A DNA stretch of 64,000 nucleotides from Halopseudomonas xinjiangensis (GCA_011050525.1 DRFO01000002.1:1-64000); one strand, 5' to 3'; counted from the first letter of the stretch, positions 44,444-55,954 are shown. Notes: generated from the letters alone by a model not told the origin. Numbers and translations are program-made.

Positions 44444-45773
44444 CACGGGCCTGTTTCCGGACCAGGCCCCTCACCAGCCGCTGGCGGCGCGCATGCGTCC
44501 GGCCAGCCTGGATGAATATGCCGGGCAGGACCATTTGCTGGGTGCTGGCCGGCCGCTTCGGGTTGCTCTGGAACAGGGCGCGCTTCACTCGATGATTTTC
44601 TGGGGTCCGCCTGGGGTAGGCAAAACTACCCTGGCCAAGCTTCTCGCGACCCTGGCAGATGCCCACTTCGTCACTATTTCCGCTGTCCTCGCCGGGGTAA
44701 AGGACATCCGCCAGGCCGTCGACCTGGCGCGCCAGCAATCGTCGCAGAACGGGCGGCAGACCATTCTTTTCGTGGATGAGGTCCATCGTTTCAACAAGGC
44801 GCAGCAAGACGCGTTTCTACCCTTTGTCGAAGACGGTACTCTGCTCTTCATCGGCGCGACCACGGAAAATCCATCCTTCGAGCTGAACAATGCGTTGTTG
44901 TCGCGAGCGCGGGTGTACGTCCTCAAATCGCTGGACGACGATGCGCTGAGCAGTCTCCTCGATCGTGCCCTGAGTGATAGCGAGCGCGGCCTGGGCCAGC
45001 ACAAGCTGTCAATCAGCCCTGAGGCCCGTAGCATCTTGCTCGGAGCGGCCGATGGTGATGCGCGGCGCCTGCTGAATCTGCTGGAAATAGCGGCAGATCT
45101 GGTCCCGGATGGTGGCAGCATTGAGACCGCATTGGTCAGCGATCTGCTGAACGATACCCGTCGCCGCTTCGACAAGGGCGGAGAAGCCTTTTACGATCAG
45201 ATTTCAGCTCTGCACAAGTCGGTACGCGGTTCCAACCCCGACGCTTCCCTTTATTGGTTCGCGCGGATGCTGGATGGAGGCTGTGACCCACTGTATATCG
45301 CCCGCCGGGTGGTTCGCATGGCCAGTGAGGAAATCGGCAATGCCGATCCCCGGGCCCTGGAGTTGTGTCTGAACGCCTGGAATGTGCAAGAGCGGTTGGG
45401 CAGTCCGGAGGGCGAGCTGGCCGTTGCACAGGCAATTGTGTACCTCGCCTGCGCACCCAAGAGCAACGCGGTATACAAAGCCTTCAACGCGGCGATGAAG
45501 GACGTCGCCAGCCAACCGTCTTACGAGCCGCCGCTGCATCTGCGCAATGCACCGACCAAGCTCATGAAAGAGCTGGGTTATGGGCAGGGCTATCGCTATG
45601 CCCATGATGAAAACGACGCCTACGCGGCGGGTGAGGATTATTTCCCAGACGAACTGGAACCGCGGCGCTATTACCAGCCAGTCAATCGCGGCCTGGAACA
45701 GAAAATAGCGCAGAAACTGGACCATTTGCGCAGCCTGGATGCGCAAAGCCCGGTCAAACGGAGGACCGACTGA
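44427..45773 (+). CDS. rarA: Replication-associated recombination protein RarA
   Basis: A 448-residue AAA+ ATPase (MgsA/RarA) acting at stalled replication forks. Walker A is [10 protein letters not shown], Walker B is [16 protein letters not shown], sensor 1 is [13 protein letters not shown], and a C-terminal tetramerisation domain contains LERSKNA-like [16 protein letters not shown]. The start ATG at 44427 overlaps lolA by 17 bases; GTG 44436 is an alternative. It overlaps crcB by one base. Confidence 0.94.
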   Translation: MSSVSSTGLFPDQAPHQPLAARMRPASLDEYAGQDHLLGAGRPLRVALEQGALHSMIFWGPPGVGKTTLAKLLATLADAHFVTISAVLAGVKDIRQAVDLARQQSSQNGRQTILFVDEVHRFNKAQQDAFLPFVEDGTLLFIGATTENPSFELNNALLSRARVYVLKSLDDDALSSLLDRALSDSERGLGQHKLSISPEARSILLGAADGDARRLLNLLEIAADLVPDGGSIETALVSDLLNDTRRRFDKGGEAFYDQISALHKSVRGSNPDASLYWFARMLDGGCDPLYIARRVVRMASEEIGNADPRALELCLNAWNVQERLGSPEGELAVAQAIVYLACAPKSNAVYKAFNAAMKDVASQPSYEPPLHLRNAPTKLMKELGYGQGYRYAHDENDAYAAGEDYFPDELEPRRYYQPVNRGLEQKIAQKLDHLRSLDAQSPVKRRTD

Positions 45774-46144
45774 TGATCAAGACGCTGGCGGTGATTGCCC
45801 TGGGAGGCTCGCTCGGGGCAGTCGCCCGGTTTGGCGTAGCGCACTGGGTGGAAATGTTCTGGCCCAGGGCGTTTCCTCTGGCGACATTTGTCACCAACGT
45901 GATCGGCTGCCTGATCATCGGTGTACTATATGGCCTGTGGCTACATCGACCCGAGTTGTCGCCACTGCTGCGTCAAGGGCTGTTTATCGGCTTTCTTGGC
46001 GCTTTTACCACGTTTTCCACGTTCTCTCTTGATACCCTGAGGTTGATGGAGAATGGCGAGAGCCTGGTGGCTCTAGGATATGTTTTGCTCAGTGTGTGCG
46101 TTTGCCTGATCGCCACCTGGGCCGGCCTGTCGCTGACCCGATAA
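45773..46144 (+). CDS. crcB: Fluoride exporter FluC/CrcB
   Basis: A 123-residue, four-helix protein forming a dual-topology dimeric fluoride channel. Key residues: GGSLGAVARF, NVIGCLIIG with the pore Asn, and GFLGAFTTFSTFS with the phenylalanine box. No fluoride riboswitch is seen; expression probably comes from the rarA operon, since the ATG overlaps the rarA stop (TGATGA). Confidence 0.92.
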   Translation: MIKTLAVIALGGSLGAVARFGVAHWVEMFWPRAFPLATFVTNVIGCLIIGVLYGLWLHRPELSPLLRQGLFIGFLGAFTTFSTFSLDTLRLMENGESLVALGYVLLSVCVCLIATWAGLSLTR

Positions 46145-46173
46145 TCAGCCAGGCCGCCACCCCGCAACCATAA

Positions 46174-47469
<1,296 letters not shown>

Positions 47470-47470
47470 T

Positions 47471-48883
47471 ATGGAATATTTGCCCCTGTTTCATAACCTG
47501 CGCGGCCGTGCGGTGCTGGTCGTCGGGGGCGGTGATATTGCGTTACGCAAAGCCCGTTTGCTATCCGAAGCGGGGGCTATCCTGCGCGTCGTGGCGCCGG
47601 AAATCGAGCGCGAACTGTTCCAGCTGGTCGGGCAGGGCGGCGGCGAGTGTATGGAGCGTGGCTACCAGAGCAGTGATCTGCAGGGCGCGGTGCTGGTTAT
47701 TGCCGCGACCGATCATGAAGCGCTGAACGCGCAGGTTTCAGCGGATGCGCAGGCGCAGAACCTGCCGGTCAATGTCGTCGATGCCCCCGATCTGTGCACG
47801 GTAATATTTCCGGCCATCGTTGATCGTTCACCCTTGATTATTGCCGTTTCAAGCGGCAGTCACGCGCCGGTATTGGCCAGACTTACCCGAGCGCGTATCG
47901 AGACGCTGTTCCCCCATAGCTATGGCAAGTTGGCACAGCTGGCGAAACGTTTTCGCAGCCAGGTAAAAGCGGCTTTTCCGGTCATCAACCAGCGGCGGGT
48001 GTTCTGGGAAAACGTATTCCAGGGTGACATCGCCGAGCGCGTTTTCGCCGGGCAGGATCAGGCCGCCGAAGAGTTGTTGGCCAAGCGGCTGACCCAGCAG
48101 GCCGGCCAGCGCTATACAGGCGAGGTTTATCTGGTAGGGGCCGGGCCAGGGGATCCGGATCTTCTGACCTTTCGCGCGTTGCGGCTGATGCAGCAAGCCG
48201 ACGTGGTACTGCATGACCGGCTGGTACCCATGGCGATCATCGATCTGTGCCGTCGCGATGCCGAACGTATCTATGTAGGCAAGGCACGCTCGGACCATGC
48301 CGTCCCACAGGAGCAGATCAATCAGCTATTGGTTCGCCTGGCCGGAGAAGGGAAACGGGTACTTCGTCTCAAGGGCGGGGACCCGTTCATTTTTGGCCGC
48401 GGCGGCGAAGAGATAGAAGAGCTTGCTGCCCATGGCGTACCCTTTCAGGTAGTCCCTGGTGTAACAGCCGCGAACGGGTGTTCCGCCTACGCGGGCATTC
48501 CATTGACGCATCGTGATTACGCCCAGTCTGTGCGCTTCGTAACCGGTCATTTGAAGGATGGCACCAGCAACCTGAGCTGGAAAGATCTTGTGGCGCCCGG
48601 CCAGACCCTGGTCATCTACATGGGACTGGTTGGTTTGCCCGAGATTTGCGCTGGGCTGATCGCCCATGGTCGTGGACCCGACACGCCCATCGCCTTGATT
48701 CAACAGGGTACGACAAGCAACCAGAAGGTGCTGATCGGCACCTTGACGAGCATGCCCGGTTTGGTAGAAAACACGGAAATCAAGCCGCCCACGTTGCTTA
48801 TCGTGGGGGAAGTGGTGAATCTGCATGACAAGCTGAAATGGTTTGAACCGGGCAACGAAGGCGCCGCCCAGGGCATTCTTTAA
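47471..48883 (+). CDS. cysG: Sirohaem synthase
   Basis: A 470-residue trifunctional CysG for sirohaem, the cofactor of sulfite and nitrite reductases. The N-terminal half is the NAD-dependent dehydrogenase/ferrochelatase ([15 protein letters not shown]), the C-terminal half (from about 215) is uroporphyrinogen-III methyltransferase with [29 protein letters not shown] and [20 protein letters not shown]. Adjacent to serS with a two-base gap; cotranscription is likely. Confidence 0.95.
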   Translation: MEYLPLFHNLRGRAVLVVGGGDIALRKARLLSEAGAILRVVAPEIERELFQLVGQGGGECMERGYQSSDLQGAVLVIAATDHEALNAQVSADAQAQNLPVNVVDAPDLCTVIFPAIVDRSPLIIAVSSGSHAPVLARLTRARIETLFPHSYGKLAQLAKRFRSQVKAAFPVINQRRVFWENVFQGDIAERVFAGQDQAAEELLAKRLTQQAGQRYTGEVYLVGAGPGDPDLLTFRALRLMQQADVVLHDRLVPMAIIDLCRRDAERIYVGKARSDHAVPQEQINQLLVRLAGEGKRVLRLKGGDPFIFGRGGEEIEELAAHGVPFQVVPGVTAANGCSAYAGIPLTHRDYAQSVRFVTGHLKDGTSNLSWKDLVAPGQTLVIYMGLVGLPEICAGLIAHGRGPDTPIALIQQGTTSNQKVLIGTLTSMPGLVENTEIKPPTLLIVGEVVNLHDKLKWFEPGNEGAAQGIL

Positions 48884-48912
48884 ATATTCTGCAGATAGGC
48901 GAAGGAAAATCG

Positions 48913-49977
48913 ATGGCCCGTAAACTGGTAGTCAGGCGTGGCAAGAAAGTAGGCGCAGCGCCAGGTACCCTGGTTCATATCGGCAATGAGTACAACGGAA
49001 AGTCTGCGCCGCGCGTCATTGATTATGATCAAAACAACCTTACCGATGAGACCATTTCCGATCTTGGTTCGCTTGGGAGCTATCGAGACAGTGAGAACGT
49101 CTCGTGGATCAACCTCAACGGGGTCAATCAGCCCCAGGTTATCGAAGCCATAGGCCAGGCCTTCGATCTTCATCCTCTGGTGATGGAAGATATTCTCAAT
49201 ACGGATCAAAGGCCCAAGGTCGAGGACTACGATGGGTACCTTTATATCGTATTGAGAATGCTTCGGTTCGACCCGGCCACTCAGCAGATACATTCTGAGC
49301 AACTCAGTCTGATAGTGGGAAAGCGCTTTGTGCTCTCCTTGCAGGAACGTCCGGGCGATGTGTTCGACGGAGTTCGCGAGCGCCTCGCTGCAGGGCGGCG
49401 GATTCGCTTCATGCGCGCCGACTACCTGGCGTACTCACTGGTGGATGCCGTGGTGGATCATTACTTCATCTTGCTTGAGCATCTCGGTGACCAGGTGGAA
49501 GCGCTGGAGGATGAACTGGTCGAGAATGCGACGCCGGAAACCCTCCGCCAGATTCATCACTTCAAACGTGAAATGCTCATGCTGCGCAAGTCAATCTGGC
49601 CCCAGCGGGAGGTGCTTAGCCTTCTCTCCCGGGATGAGAGTCCTTTAATTTCAAACGAAACCCGGCTGTATCTGCGTGATGTCTATGATCATACGATCCA
49701 CGTCATCGATACGGTGGATACCATTCGTGAATTGCTGGTGGGCATGCTGGATCTGTATCTGTCGAGCGTGAACAACCGGATGAATGAGGTGATGAAGGTT
49801 CTGACCATTTTTGCCACGATATTCATGCCATTGACCTTCATCGCCGGCGTTTACGGAATGAACTTTGAAGTCATGCCTGAACTGAAATGGGTCTATGGCT
49901 ATCCTGCGGTACTGGGGGTCATGTTGCTGATCGGATCGGGTCTGGTGATGGTCTTCAAGCGCCGCAAGTGGCTCTAG
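48913..49977 (+). CDS. corA: CorA-family divalent metal transporter
   Basis: A 354-residue CorA-like Mg2+/Co2+ channel: a large cytoplasmic domain with a long stalk helix, then two C-terminal membrane helices joined by the selectivity motif YGMNFE (about residue 315). The first helix contains TIFATIFMPLTFIAGVYGMN. A ZntB role cannot be excluded from sequence alone. It starts 29 bases after cysG and is followed by a bidirectional hairpin. Confidence 0.88.
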   Translation: MARKLVVRRGKKVGAAPGTLVHIGNEYNGKSAPRVIDYDQNNLTDETISDLGSLGSYRDSENVSWINLNGVNQPQVIEAIGQAFDLHPLVMEDILNTDQRPKVEDYDGYLYIVLRMLRFDPATQQIHSEQLSLIVGKRFVLSLQERPGDVFDGVRERLAAGRRIRFMRADYLAYSLVDAVVDHYFILLEHLGDQVEALEDELVENATPETLRQIHHFKREMLMLRKSIWPQREVLSLLSRDESPLISNETRLYLRDVYDHTIHVIDTVDTIRELLVGMLDLYLSSVNNRMNEVMKVLTIFATIFMPLTFIAGVYGMNFEVMPELKWVYGYPAVLGVMLLIGSGLVMVFKRRKWL

Positions 49978-49983
49978 CGAAAG

Positions 49984-50009
49984 CGGGGCAGGCGGTTAGC
50001 CTTGCCCCG
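49984..50009. terminator. Bidirectional hairpin between corA and SDR gene
   Basis: CGGGGCA-GGC pairs with GCC-t-TGCCCCG (one bulge) around GGTTA, six bases after the corA stop and five before the SDR stop. No T run in either direction. Confidence 0.55.
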
Positions 50010-50014
50010 AGCCG

Positions 50015-50809
50015 TCAACCAATGGTGTCGACTATTCCGCCTTCTACACGCAGCGCGGCACCGGTGGTTGCCGAGGCCTGCGGCGAACAGACGTAGACGA
50101 CCATGTTTGCCACCTCTTCAGGCGTTGCGATCCGCTGGATGATCGAAGACGGGCGCTTCGCCTTGACGAACGCGTCAGCCGCCTGATCAATTGAAACGCC
50201 GTTCTGCGCCGCACCGGGTTTCAACAGGTCCATCACGCCGTCTGACAATGTCGGTCCAGGTAACACCGCATTCACCGTGACGCCAGTGCCGGCCAGGCGC
50301 TTTGCCAAGCCGCGGGAAACCGACAGGTTGGCGGATTTGGTAAAGCCATAGTGAATCATCTCCGGCGGTATATTGAGTCCTGATTCGGATGACAAAAATA
50401 CGATACGCCCCCAGTTGTTTGCCATCATGCGAGGAGCATAGGCGCGGGACACTCTGACTCCCGAAAGCACATTGATCTCGTAGAAGCGTTGCCACTCCTC
50501 ATCCGGTATCTCGAAAAAGTCCTGCATCGCAAAAATGCCTAGGTTATTCACCAGTATGTCGGCGTGGGGCTCTTGGGCAAACAGCGCGTCACATCCAGCA
50601 GCGCTTCCCAGGTCCGCAACGGCGCCACGGACATCGGCAGTGGGGCACGCGGTGCGTAGCCGCTGTAACGCTTCATCCACGCGCTCCGCCGTGCGGCCAT
50701 TGATCACTACGGTAGCGCCCGCGGCCGCCAGACCCTGGGCGATGGCGAAGCCTATCCCGGCGGTGGACCCGGTTACCACGGCGGTCTTGCCGGATAGATT
50801 GATGTGCAT
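50015..50809 (-). CDS. Short-chain dehydrogenase/reductase
   Basis: A 264-residue classical SDR. Cofactor motif TGSTAGIG (13-20), NNLG at 88-91, catalytic Ser140/141, Tyr154 and Lys158 (YGFTK), and PGPT after the active site. The substrate is unknown; similar genes are called 3-ketoacyl-ACP reductase-like. ATG 50809 follows CAGGAGGTAAATC, an excellent ribosome site; upstream codons in frame are not coding. Divergent from the glutamine amidotransferase gene. Confidence 0.88.
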   Translation of the reverse strand: MHINLSGKTAVVTGSTAGIGFAIAQGLAAAGATVVINGRTAERVDEALQRLRTACPTADVRGAVADLGSAAGCDALFAQEPHADILVNNLGIFAMQDFFEIPDEEWQRFYEINVLSGVRVSRAYAPRMMANNWGRIVFLSSESGLNIPPEMIHYGFTKSANLSVSRGLAKRLAGTGVTVNAVLPGPTLSDGVMDLLKPGAAQNGVSIDQAADAFVKAKRPSSIIQRIATPEEVANMVVYVCSPQASATTGAALRVEGGIVDTIG

Positions 50810-50925
50810 TGATTTACCTCCTGGACTGTTAAGGTGGAAAAGAGCTGCTGTGCAGGTCAACAGCTCCGGGTAACAGCTATCATGACAGAACACGCCTGGA
50901 ATGATTCCACATAAGAGGGGAGCTG

Positions 50926-51627
50926 ATGCGCGCACATTGTCTTCAACATGCTCCGTTCGAGGGGATGGGAACCATCGAAGCATGGCTTCGAAACAAGGGG
51001 TATGGCATCACCGCTACCCTCCTGGACGCTGGCGATCTGCTGCCGAAAGCGGCCGAAGTAGACTTGCTCATCATTATGGGCGGCCCCATGAGCGTCAATG
51101 ACGAGGCGGGTTTCCCCTGGCTGGTGCCCGAAAAGGAATTCATTCGCGGTGTTATCGATGCAGGAATCCCCGTGTTGGGTGTGTGCCTGGGCGCGCAACT
51201 GATCGCGGATGTCATGGGTAGCCAAATCTTCCCCAACGCTACCAGCGAAATCGGCTGGTACCCGATTGAACCCTGCGTGCATGACCGGCCGGATGTTTTC
51301 TGTTTCCCCGACGAGGCGACCGTACTGCATTGGCACGGTGAAACATTCGATCTGCCCCAGGGCGCTGTTCATCTGGCACGGAGTGCGGCTTGCACAAACC
51401 AGGCGTTCCAGTGGGGGCCAGCGGTGATCGGCCTCCAGTTTCATCTCGAAGTCACGCCGGACGTATTGAAAGCCTTCACAGTAGCCTGCGCCGCGGAACT
51501 TCAACCCGGTACCTTCGTACAAACCGCAGAACAGATACTTGGCGTAACGGCTGACCATTTCCGCGCGGCCGAATGTCTCATGGGCACGGTTCTGGATTAT
51601 CTTCACGGAAAAGGAAGCTACGCATGA
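50926..51627 (+). CDS. Class I glutamine amidotransferase-like protein
   Basis: A 233-residue GATase with the full triad: Cys87 (GVCLGAQL), His173 and Glu175 (QFHLE), and the oxyanion GGPMSVNDE. It is a stand-alone domain, like the GuaA-like GATases that may act on gamma-glutamyl compounds. No synthetase partner is adjacent. It follows GGGGAGCTG and its stop overlaps the lipocalin start (ATGA), so the two are coupled. Confidence 0.85.
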   Translation: MRAHCLQHAPFEGMGTIEAWLRNKGYGITATLLDAGDLLPKAAEVDLLIIMGGPMSVNDEAGFPWLVPEKEFIRGVIDAGIPVLGVCLGAQLIADVMGSQIFPNATSEIGWYPIEPCVHDRPDVFCFPDEATVLHWHGETFDLPQGAVHLARSAACTNQAFQWGPAVIGLQFHLEVTPDVLKAFTVACAAELQPGTFVQTAEQILGVTADHFRAAECLMGTVLDYLHGKGSYA

Positions 51628-52172
51628 TTGTTTGGCGGGTTTTGGTGCTGTTAGGGGTTATGGCGACAGCAGGTTGCGTCAAGCTTCCAGCTGGCGTGGA
51701 GCCGGTAAGTGGCTTCGAGGTTGAGCGGTATCTGGGCGCCTGGTATGAAATCGCCCGGCTGGACCATTCCTTCGAGCGCGGATTGAGCAACGTCACCGCT
51801 GAGTACAGCCTGCGAGATGACGGCGGCATCAAGGTTCTCAACCGCGGCTACTCAGCGGAGGAGGGCGAGTGGAATGAAGCCGAAGGCAAAGCCTACTTTG
51901 TTGACGAGAAGGATACCGGCCATCTCAAGGTGTCTTTCTTCGGTCCTTTCTATAGCAGCTATGCTGTATTCGGACTGGATCAGCAGGACTATCAATACGC
52001 CTGGGTGTCTGGGTACAACACCGACTATCTCTGGCTGCTTGCACGCGAGCCCGAGGTGAGCGATGAACTGATCGAGGCCTTCATCGAGAAGGCGGAGCGG
52101 CTGGGGTTCGATACCGATGAGCTGATTTTTGTCGAGCATGGATTGGAGCCTGCAACTGATCGCGCTCCATAA
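51624..52172 (+). CDS. blc: Outer-membrane lipocalin Blc
   Basis: A 182-residue bacterial lipocalin: a short signal with lipobox TAGC (Cys18), then the GAWYEIARLDHSFERGLSNVTAEY signature and the C-terminal RxP-type motif (AREPEVSDE). Blc binds lysophospholipids in the outer membrane. ATG 51624 overlaps the previous stop. Coupling to a GATase rather than its usual neighbours is notable. Confidence 0.88.
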   Translation: MIVWRVLVLLGVMATAGCVKLPAGVEPVSGFEVERYLGAWYEIARLDHSFERGLSNVTAEYSLRDDGGIKVLNRGYSAEEGEWNEAEGKAYFVDEKDTGHLKVSFFGPFYSSYAVFGLDQQDYQYAWVSGYNTDYLWLLAREPEVSDELIEAFIEKAERLGFDTDELIFVEHGLEPATDRAP

Positions 52173-52266
52173 ACTGGGATGATGTCAGACTAACGTCTAT
52201 ATTGAAGGAAGCGCTTTGGGGATCAAAGCTTGCAATGACTAAAAATAATTTCACAAGGAGCTGCGC

Positions 52267-53949
52267 ATGAGCGCCATGATCGTGCTGTTGGTGGGTCTGG
52301 TTCTGATGGCCTTGGGGTATTTCATTTACTCCAAGTTCATTGCAGAGAAGATTTTCCGACTGGATCCTGATTATCGAACGCCGGCACATGAATTTGAAGA
52401 CGGTATCGATTTCGTACCGACCAACAAGTTTGTTCTATGGGGCCATCATTTCACCTCGGTAGCCGGCGCTGCGCCCATTGTGGGTCCGGCGATTGCCATT
52501 ATCTGGGGGTGGGCTCCAGCATTCGCATGGGTGGTCCTGGGCACCATCTTCTTTGCCGGTGTGCATGACACGGGTGCGATATGGGCCAGCGTGCGCAACA
52601 AGGCCCGCTCGGTTGGCTCGCTTACCGGCGATGTAGTCGGCAAGCGGGCCCGCAGCATTTTCATGATCGTGATCTTCCTGGTGCTGCTGATGGTCAATGC
52701 AGTGTTTGCCGTGGTGATCGCACGCTTGATGATGAACTTTCCGACGGCGGTGGTGCCGGTCTGGGGCGCGATCATCGTCGCTCTGATCATTGGCCAATGT
52801 ATCTATCGTCGAATCCTGTCATTGCCGGTCGTGTCGATCATCGGCGTTGTGGCGCTGTATGCCCTGATTCTGGCTGGCCCGTCAGTTCCCCTGCAGATGC
52901 CTGCAGAGGTTATGCCCGGGGTTACCGGCAATGCCGCCTGGATCGTGCTGTTGTTCGTCTACGCTGCCATTGCATCGGTACTGCCAGTTTGGGTCTTGCT
53001 GCAGCCGCGTGACTACATCAACGGACTTCAGCTCTTTGTCGGCCTGATCATTCTGTACGGTGCGATCATCGTGCTCAACCCGACCATGGTTGCGCCGATG
53101 TACAACAACGATGTTCCGGCCGGCACGCCTTCACTTGTGCCTCTGCTGTTCGTGACCATTGCCTGCGGGGCGATTTCGGGCTTCCACGGGCTGGTGTCGT
53201 CCGGTACTACCTCCAAGCAGTTGAACCGTGAGCCGGATGCGCGTTTCGTTGGCTACTTCGGCGCCATTGGTGAAGGCGGGCTGGCATTGGCGGCGATTCT
53301 GGTGGCATCAGCAGGCTTCGCCAGTCTGGCCGACTGGCAGGCAATGTACAGCGCCTTTGGACAGGGCGGCGTGACCGCTTTCGTTGAAGGCGGAGCCTAT
53401 GTCATCCACAACGGTCTGGGCGTGCCCGAGGTGACTGCGGCCACATTGTTGACCGTTATGGCTGCCTTGTTTGCTGGCACTACCATGGATACCGGTCTGC
53501 GTCTGCAGCGTTATATTTTCCAGGAATGGGGCGAAATCTATAACCAGCAGTGGATGAAAAAACCATTGATTGCCACGCTGCTGGCAGTAGGCACTTGCAT
53601 GTTACTGGCCTTCGGTGCAGGGGCGGATGGTTCTGGCGGCATGCTGATCTGGCCGCTGTTCGGCACCACTAACCAGTTGCTGGCGGGTCTGACCCTGCTG
53701 GTAATTACCGTAATGCTGGTTCGCCTGCGGCGGCCCATGTGGTATACGCTGGCACCGCTGTGCTTCCTGTTGCTGATGACGGTCATTGCCTTGATCTTCC
53801 AACTCCGCACCTTTTATGAGCAGGGTAACTGGTTCCTGCTGGGTCTGGATCTGGTCGTTCTGGTGGCCTCTATCCTGGTAGCCCTGGAGTGCGGGGCGTC
53901 GCTCAAGCGGCACCGCGCAGAGGTTGCCGCGGAGAGCAAGGGTGTCTGA
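52267..53949 (+). CDS. cstA: CstA-family carbon starvation / peptide or pyruvate transporter
   Basis: A 560-residue CstA of the short type (E. coli CstA is about 700), with many membrane helices. Hallmarks: GHHFTSVAGAAPIVGPAIA, FFAGVHDTGAIWASVRNKA and FHGLVSSGTTSKQL. CstA family members import peptides or pyruvate under carbon limitation. ATG 52267 follows AAGGAGCTGC. It overlaps the next small gene by eight bases, and an ArsA-like ATPase follows, so the three form an operon. Confidence 0.88.
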   Translation: MSAMIVLLVGLVLMALGYFIYSKFIAEKIFRLDPDYRTPAHEFEDGIDFVPTNKFVLWGHHFTSVAGAAPIVGPAIAIIWGWAPAFAWVVLGTIFFAGVHDTGAIWASVRNKARSVGSLTGDVVGKRARSIFMIVIFLVLLMVNAVFAVVIARLMMNFPTAVVPVWGAIIVALIIGQCIYRRILSLPVVSIIGVVALYALILAGPSVPLQMPAEVMPGVTGNAAWIVLLFVYAAIASVLPVWVLLQPRDYINGLQLFVGLIILYGAIIVLNPTMVAPMYNNDVPAGTPSLVPLLFVTIACGAISGFHGLVSSGTTSKQLNREPDARFVGYFGAIGEGGLALAAILVASAGFASLADWQAMYSAFGQGGVTAFVEGGAYVIHNGLGVPEVTAATLLTVMAALFAGTTMDTGLRLQRYIFQEWGEIYNQQWMKKPLIATLLAVGTCMLLAFGAGADGSGGMLIWPLFGTTNQLLAGLTLLVITVMLVRLRRPMWYTLAPLCFLLLMTVIALIFQLRTFYEQGNWFLLGLDLVVLVASILVALECGASLKRHRAEVAAESKGV

Positions 53950-54226
53950 GGGCAAACGCCCTGGAGAATGGCGTGCCTGGCTGAGCCAGGCACGTTTTTT
54001 CCTGGAAGAAACCTACAGCACTCGTTATCGCGGGGCCATTGCCAGGGCGCGCAGGGATGAGGACGATCTGTTCATGCTGCTGGTGTTTGCTGAAATGATG
54101 GGGGTTCCGAACCCCGCTTCTTATTACACGCTCGAGCTTCAGCCGCTGCTCCTCGAGCGCTTCCATGACTGGCATCGGCGCCAGGGCATGGAGCATTCGC
54201 CGCTCGACCACTTTCGCTGCTGCTGA
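53942..54226 (+). CDS. Small CC-terminal protein (cory-CC-star family)
   Basis: A 94-residue protein, starting with GTG at 53942 inside the end of cstA. It ends in ...HFRCC-stop, the double-Cys C-terminus that names the cory-CC-star family, which from memory co-occurs with CstA and ArsA-like ATPases. The body is helical and charged (SQARFFLEETYSTRYRGAI, RRDEDDLFMLLVFAEMMGVPNPASYY). The terminal CC could be a thiol or metal site. The usual E. coli partner of CstA, YbdD, is absent, so this protein may replace it. Confidence 0.75.
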   Translation: MSEGKRPGEWRAWLSQARFFLEETYSTRYRGAIARARRDEDDLFMLLVFAEMMGVPNPASYYTLELQPLLLERFHDWHRRQGMEHSPLDHFRCC

Positions 54227-54253
54227 ACCCCGCAGCATAAGGCTTTCATTGCA

Positions 54254-55261
54254 ATGTTCGATCTATTGACTCGGCGCTTCGTGTGGGTAGGTGGCAAAGG
54301 TGGGGTGGGCAAGACCACTGTGGCCGCGGCCCTGGCGGTGTTGGCTGCCAGTCGCGGACAACGCTGCCTGATTGTCTCGACCGACCCGGCCCACAGTCTC
54401 GGTGATGTCTTCGCCAAGCAACTGGACGATTCACCAAGACGTCTGTGGCCCAATCTCGACGCCATGGAAATCGACCCTGATATCGAAGTTCAAGCCCACC
54501 TGAAGCGGGTAACCGACCAGATGCGTGGTTTTGCCGCGCCAGAGATGATGGAAGAGCTCAAGCGGCAAATGCAGCTCACCCGCCAGTCGCCAGGCACGCA
54601 GGAAGCCGCCTTGCTGGAGCGCATCGCTCGCCTGGTTACCGCTGCGGATAATACCTACGACCTGATTATTTTCGACACCGCACCCACAGGGCATACCCTG
54701 CGCCTGCTTACCTTGCCTGAAGCCATGGCCGCCTGGACCGACGGATTGCTGACGCACAATCGCAAGTCCGAGCAGCTTGGCAAAGTGCTCAAGCATCTGA
54801 CTCCAAAAAGCGGTCGCGATGTCGCCTCGCCCTTCGATGACCCCAAGGAGGATCCGCTTAGCGACCTGGATAAGCGCACCCGGGATATCGCCGAGACGCT
54901 GATCAACCGACGCCGGTTGTTTCATCAGGCCAGACGATGTCTCGAAGACCCGGCGCAAAGCGGTTTTCTCTTCGTTCTCACGCCCGAGAGGCTACCCATA
55001 CTGGAGACTGTGCGTGCGGTGGCGACGCTCCAGGAGGCAGGCATTCCGGTGGCTGCTACGCTGGTGAATCGGGTGATTCCCGAGGAGGCGGATGGGGAGT
55101 TTTTAAAGCGACGGCGCGAGCAAGAGGCGACCTACCTCCAGCGGATCGATTCGGAGTTGGGTCATCTACCACGACCCCGATTGCCGTGGCTGGAGTCGGA
55201 CGTCCAGGGGCTTGAAATACTTGAGCAAATTGCCGGCAAGCTCGACGAGCTGGGTTTTTGA
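54254..55261 (+). CDS. ArsA-family (GET3-like) ATPase
   Basis: A 335-residue deviant Walker A ATPase: VGGKGGVGKTTVAAAL near the N-terminus, switch I STDPAHSLGDVF, switch II DTAPTGHTLRLL. It lacks the linked second half and the metalloid Cys triad of arsenite-pump ArsA, and no arsB or arsR is nearby, so arsenic export is unlikely. It probably works with the CC-star protein and CstA, perhaps in membrane-protein targeting or transporter control (inference). Confidence 0.85.
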   Translation: MFDLLTRRFVWVGGKGGVGKTTVAAALAVLAASRGQRCLIVSTDPAHSLGDVFAKQLDDSPRRLWPNLDAMEIDPDIEVQAHLKRVTDQMRGFAAPEMMEELKRQMQLTRQSPGTQEAALLERIARLVTAADNTYDLIIFDTAPTGHTLRLLTLPEAMAAWTDGLLTHNRKSEQLGKVLKHLTPKSGRDVASPFDDPKEDPLSDLDKRTRDIAETLINRRRLFHQARRCLEDPAQSGFLFVLTPERLPILETVRAVATLQEAGIPVAATLVNRVIPEEADGEFLKRRREQEATYLQRIDSELGHLPRPRLPWLESDVQGLEILEQIAGKLDELGF

Positions 55262-55280
55262 GCCGGCGATGCCTGGCCGC

Positions 55281-55925
55281 TCAACCAGACGGTGGCGCAA
55301 GCGCTTTGAGCAGTAACTCAATGGCAGAGTTTACCCGGTAGGATTTCTCTGCCCGATCCGGAATAGGGCGGCCATTCATCAGCAAGCCATTTACCAGACT
55401 GCCTTTCCACATGCCGATCAGTTGCTCCGCCCGCAGCAGAGGGTCATCCAGCTCGATGAGACCTTGCTGATGCGCTTGTTGCAAATACTCGGCTGCCCGC
55501 TGGACGAAGGCGACAGGGCCTGCTTGGTAGATGAGCTCTCCATGGGAAGCGTGACGGGCGCCGTGCGCGATGACGGTACGGAGAATCCGCACGCCCTGTT
55601 CGCTGACGAGAAAGTCCAATAGATGCAGGCCCAGTGCACTCAACTTGGCGCGCACGTCCCCCGGTGAGCCCGCCGTGTCTGGCCCGTTTCCAACCATTTC
55701 TTCGTAGAGTCGCTCAAGGGCCGCCCTGAGCAGGGCATCGGCGTTTTCGAAGTGCCGGTAAATGGTGCCCTTGGACACGCCTGCTCGGCGCGCTGTCCCT
55801 TCGATGGTGAAATGCATGTCGCCTTCGGCAAAGCTTTCCAGCACGGCATCCAGGATCTGATCAAGTTTCTGTTGGTCTACCGGTCGCCCCGGACTGCCTG
55901 CTACGTTGCTCTGCTTCCCGACCAT
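55281..55925 (-). CDS. TetR family repressor of the adjacent RND pump
   Basis: A 214-residue TetR regulator: helix-turn-helix FTIEGTARRAGVSKGTIYRHF at about 39-59, then a ligand-binding core with FVSEQ-like and C-terminal helices. It is divergent from an RND efflux operon; a near-perfect 22-bp palindrome lies between the two genes, so repression and autoregulation by one operator is the natural model. Convergent with the ArsA-like gene (19-base gap). Confidence 0.85.
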   Translation of the reverse strand: MVGKQSNVAGSPGRPVDQQKLDQILDAVLESFAEGDMHFTIEGTARRAGVSKGTIYRHFENADALLRAALERLYEEMVGNGPDTAGSPGDVRAKLSALGLHLLDFLVSEQGVRILRTVIAHGARHASHGELIYQAGPVAFVQRAAEYLQQAHQQGLIELDDPLLRAEQLIGMWKGSLVNGLLMNGRPIPDRAEKSYRVNSAIELLLKALAPPSG

Positions 55926-55954
55926 TTTCAGGCTTCCTTACTATCTCGGTGATT

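Noticed and set aside
54254..55261. Arsenite-pump ArsA
   Set aside because: It is a single-domain ATPase without the Cys triad or arsRBC neighbours; an ArsA/GET3-like role fits better.
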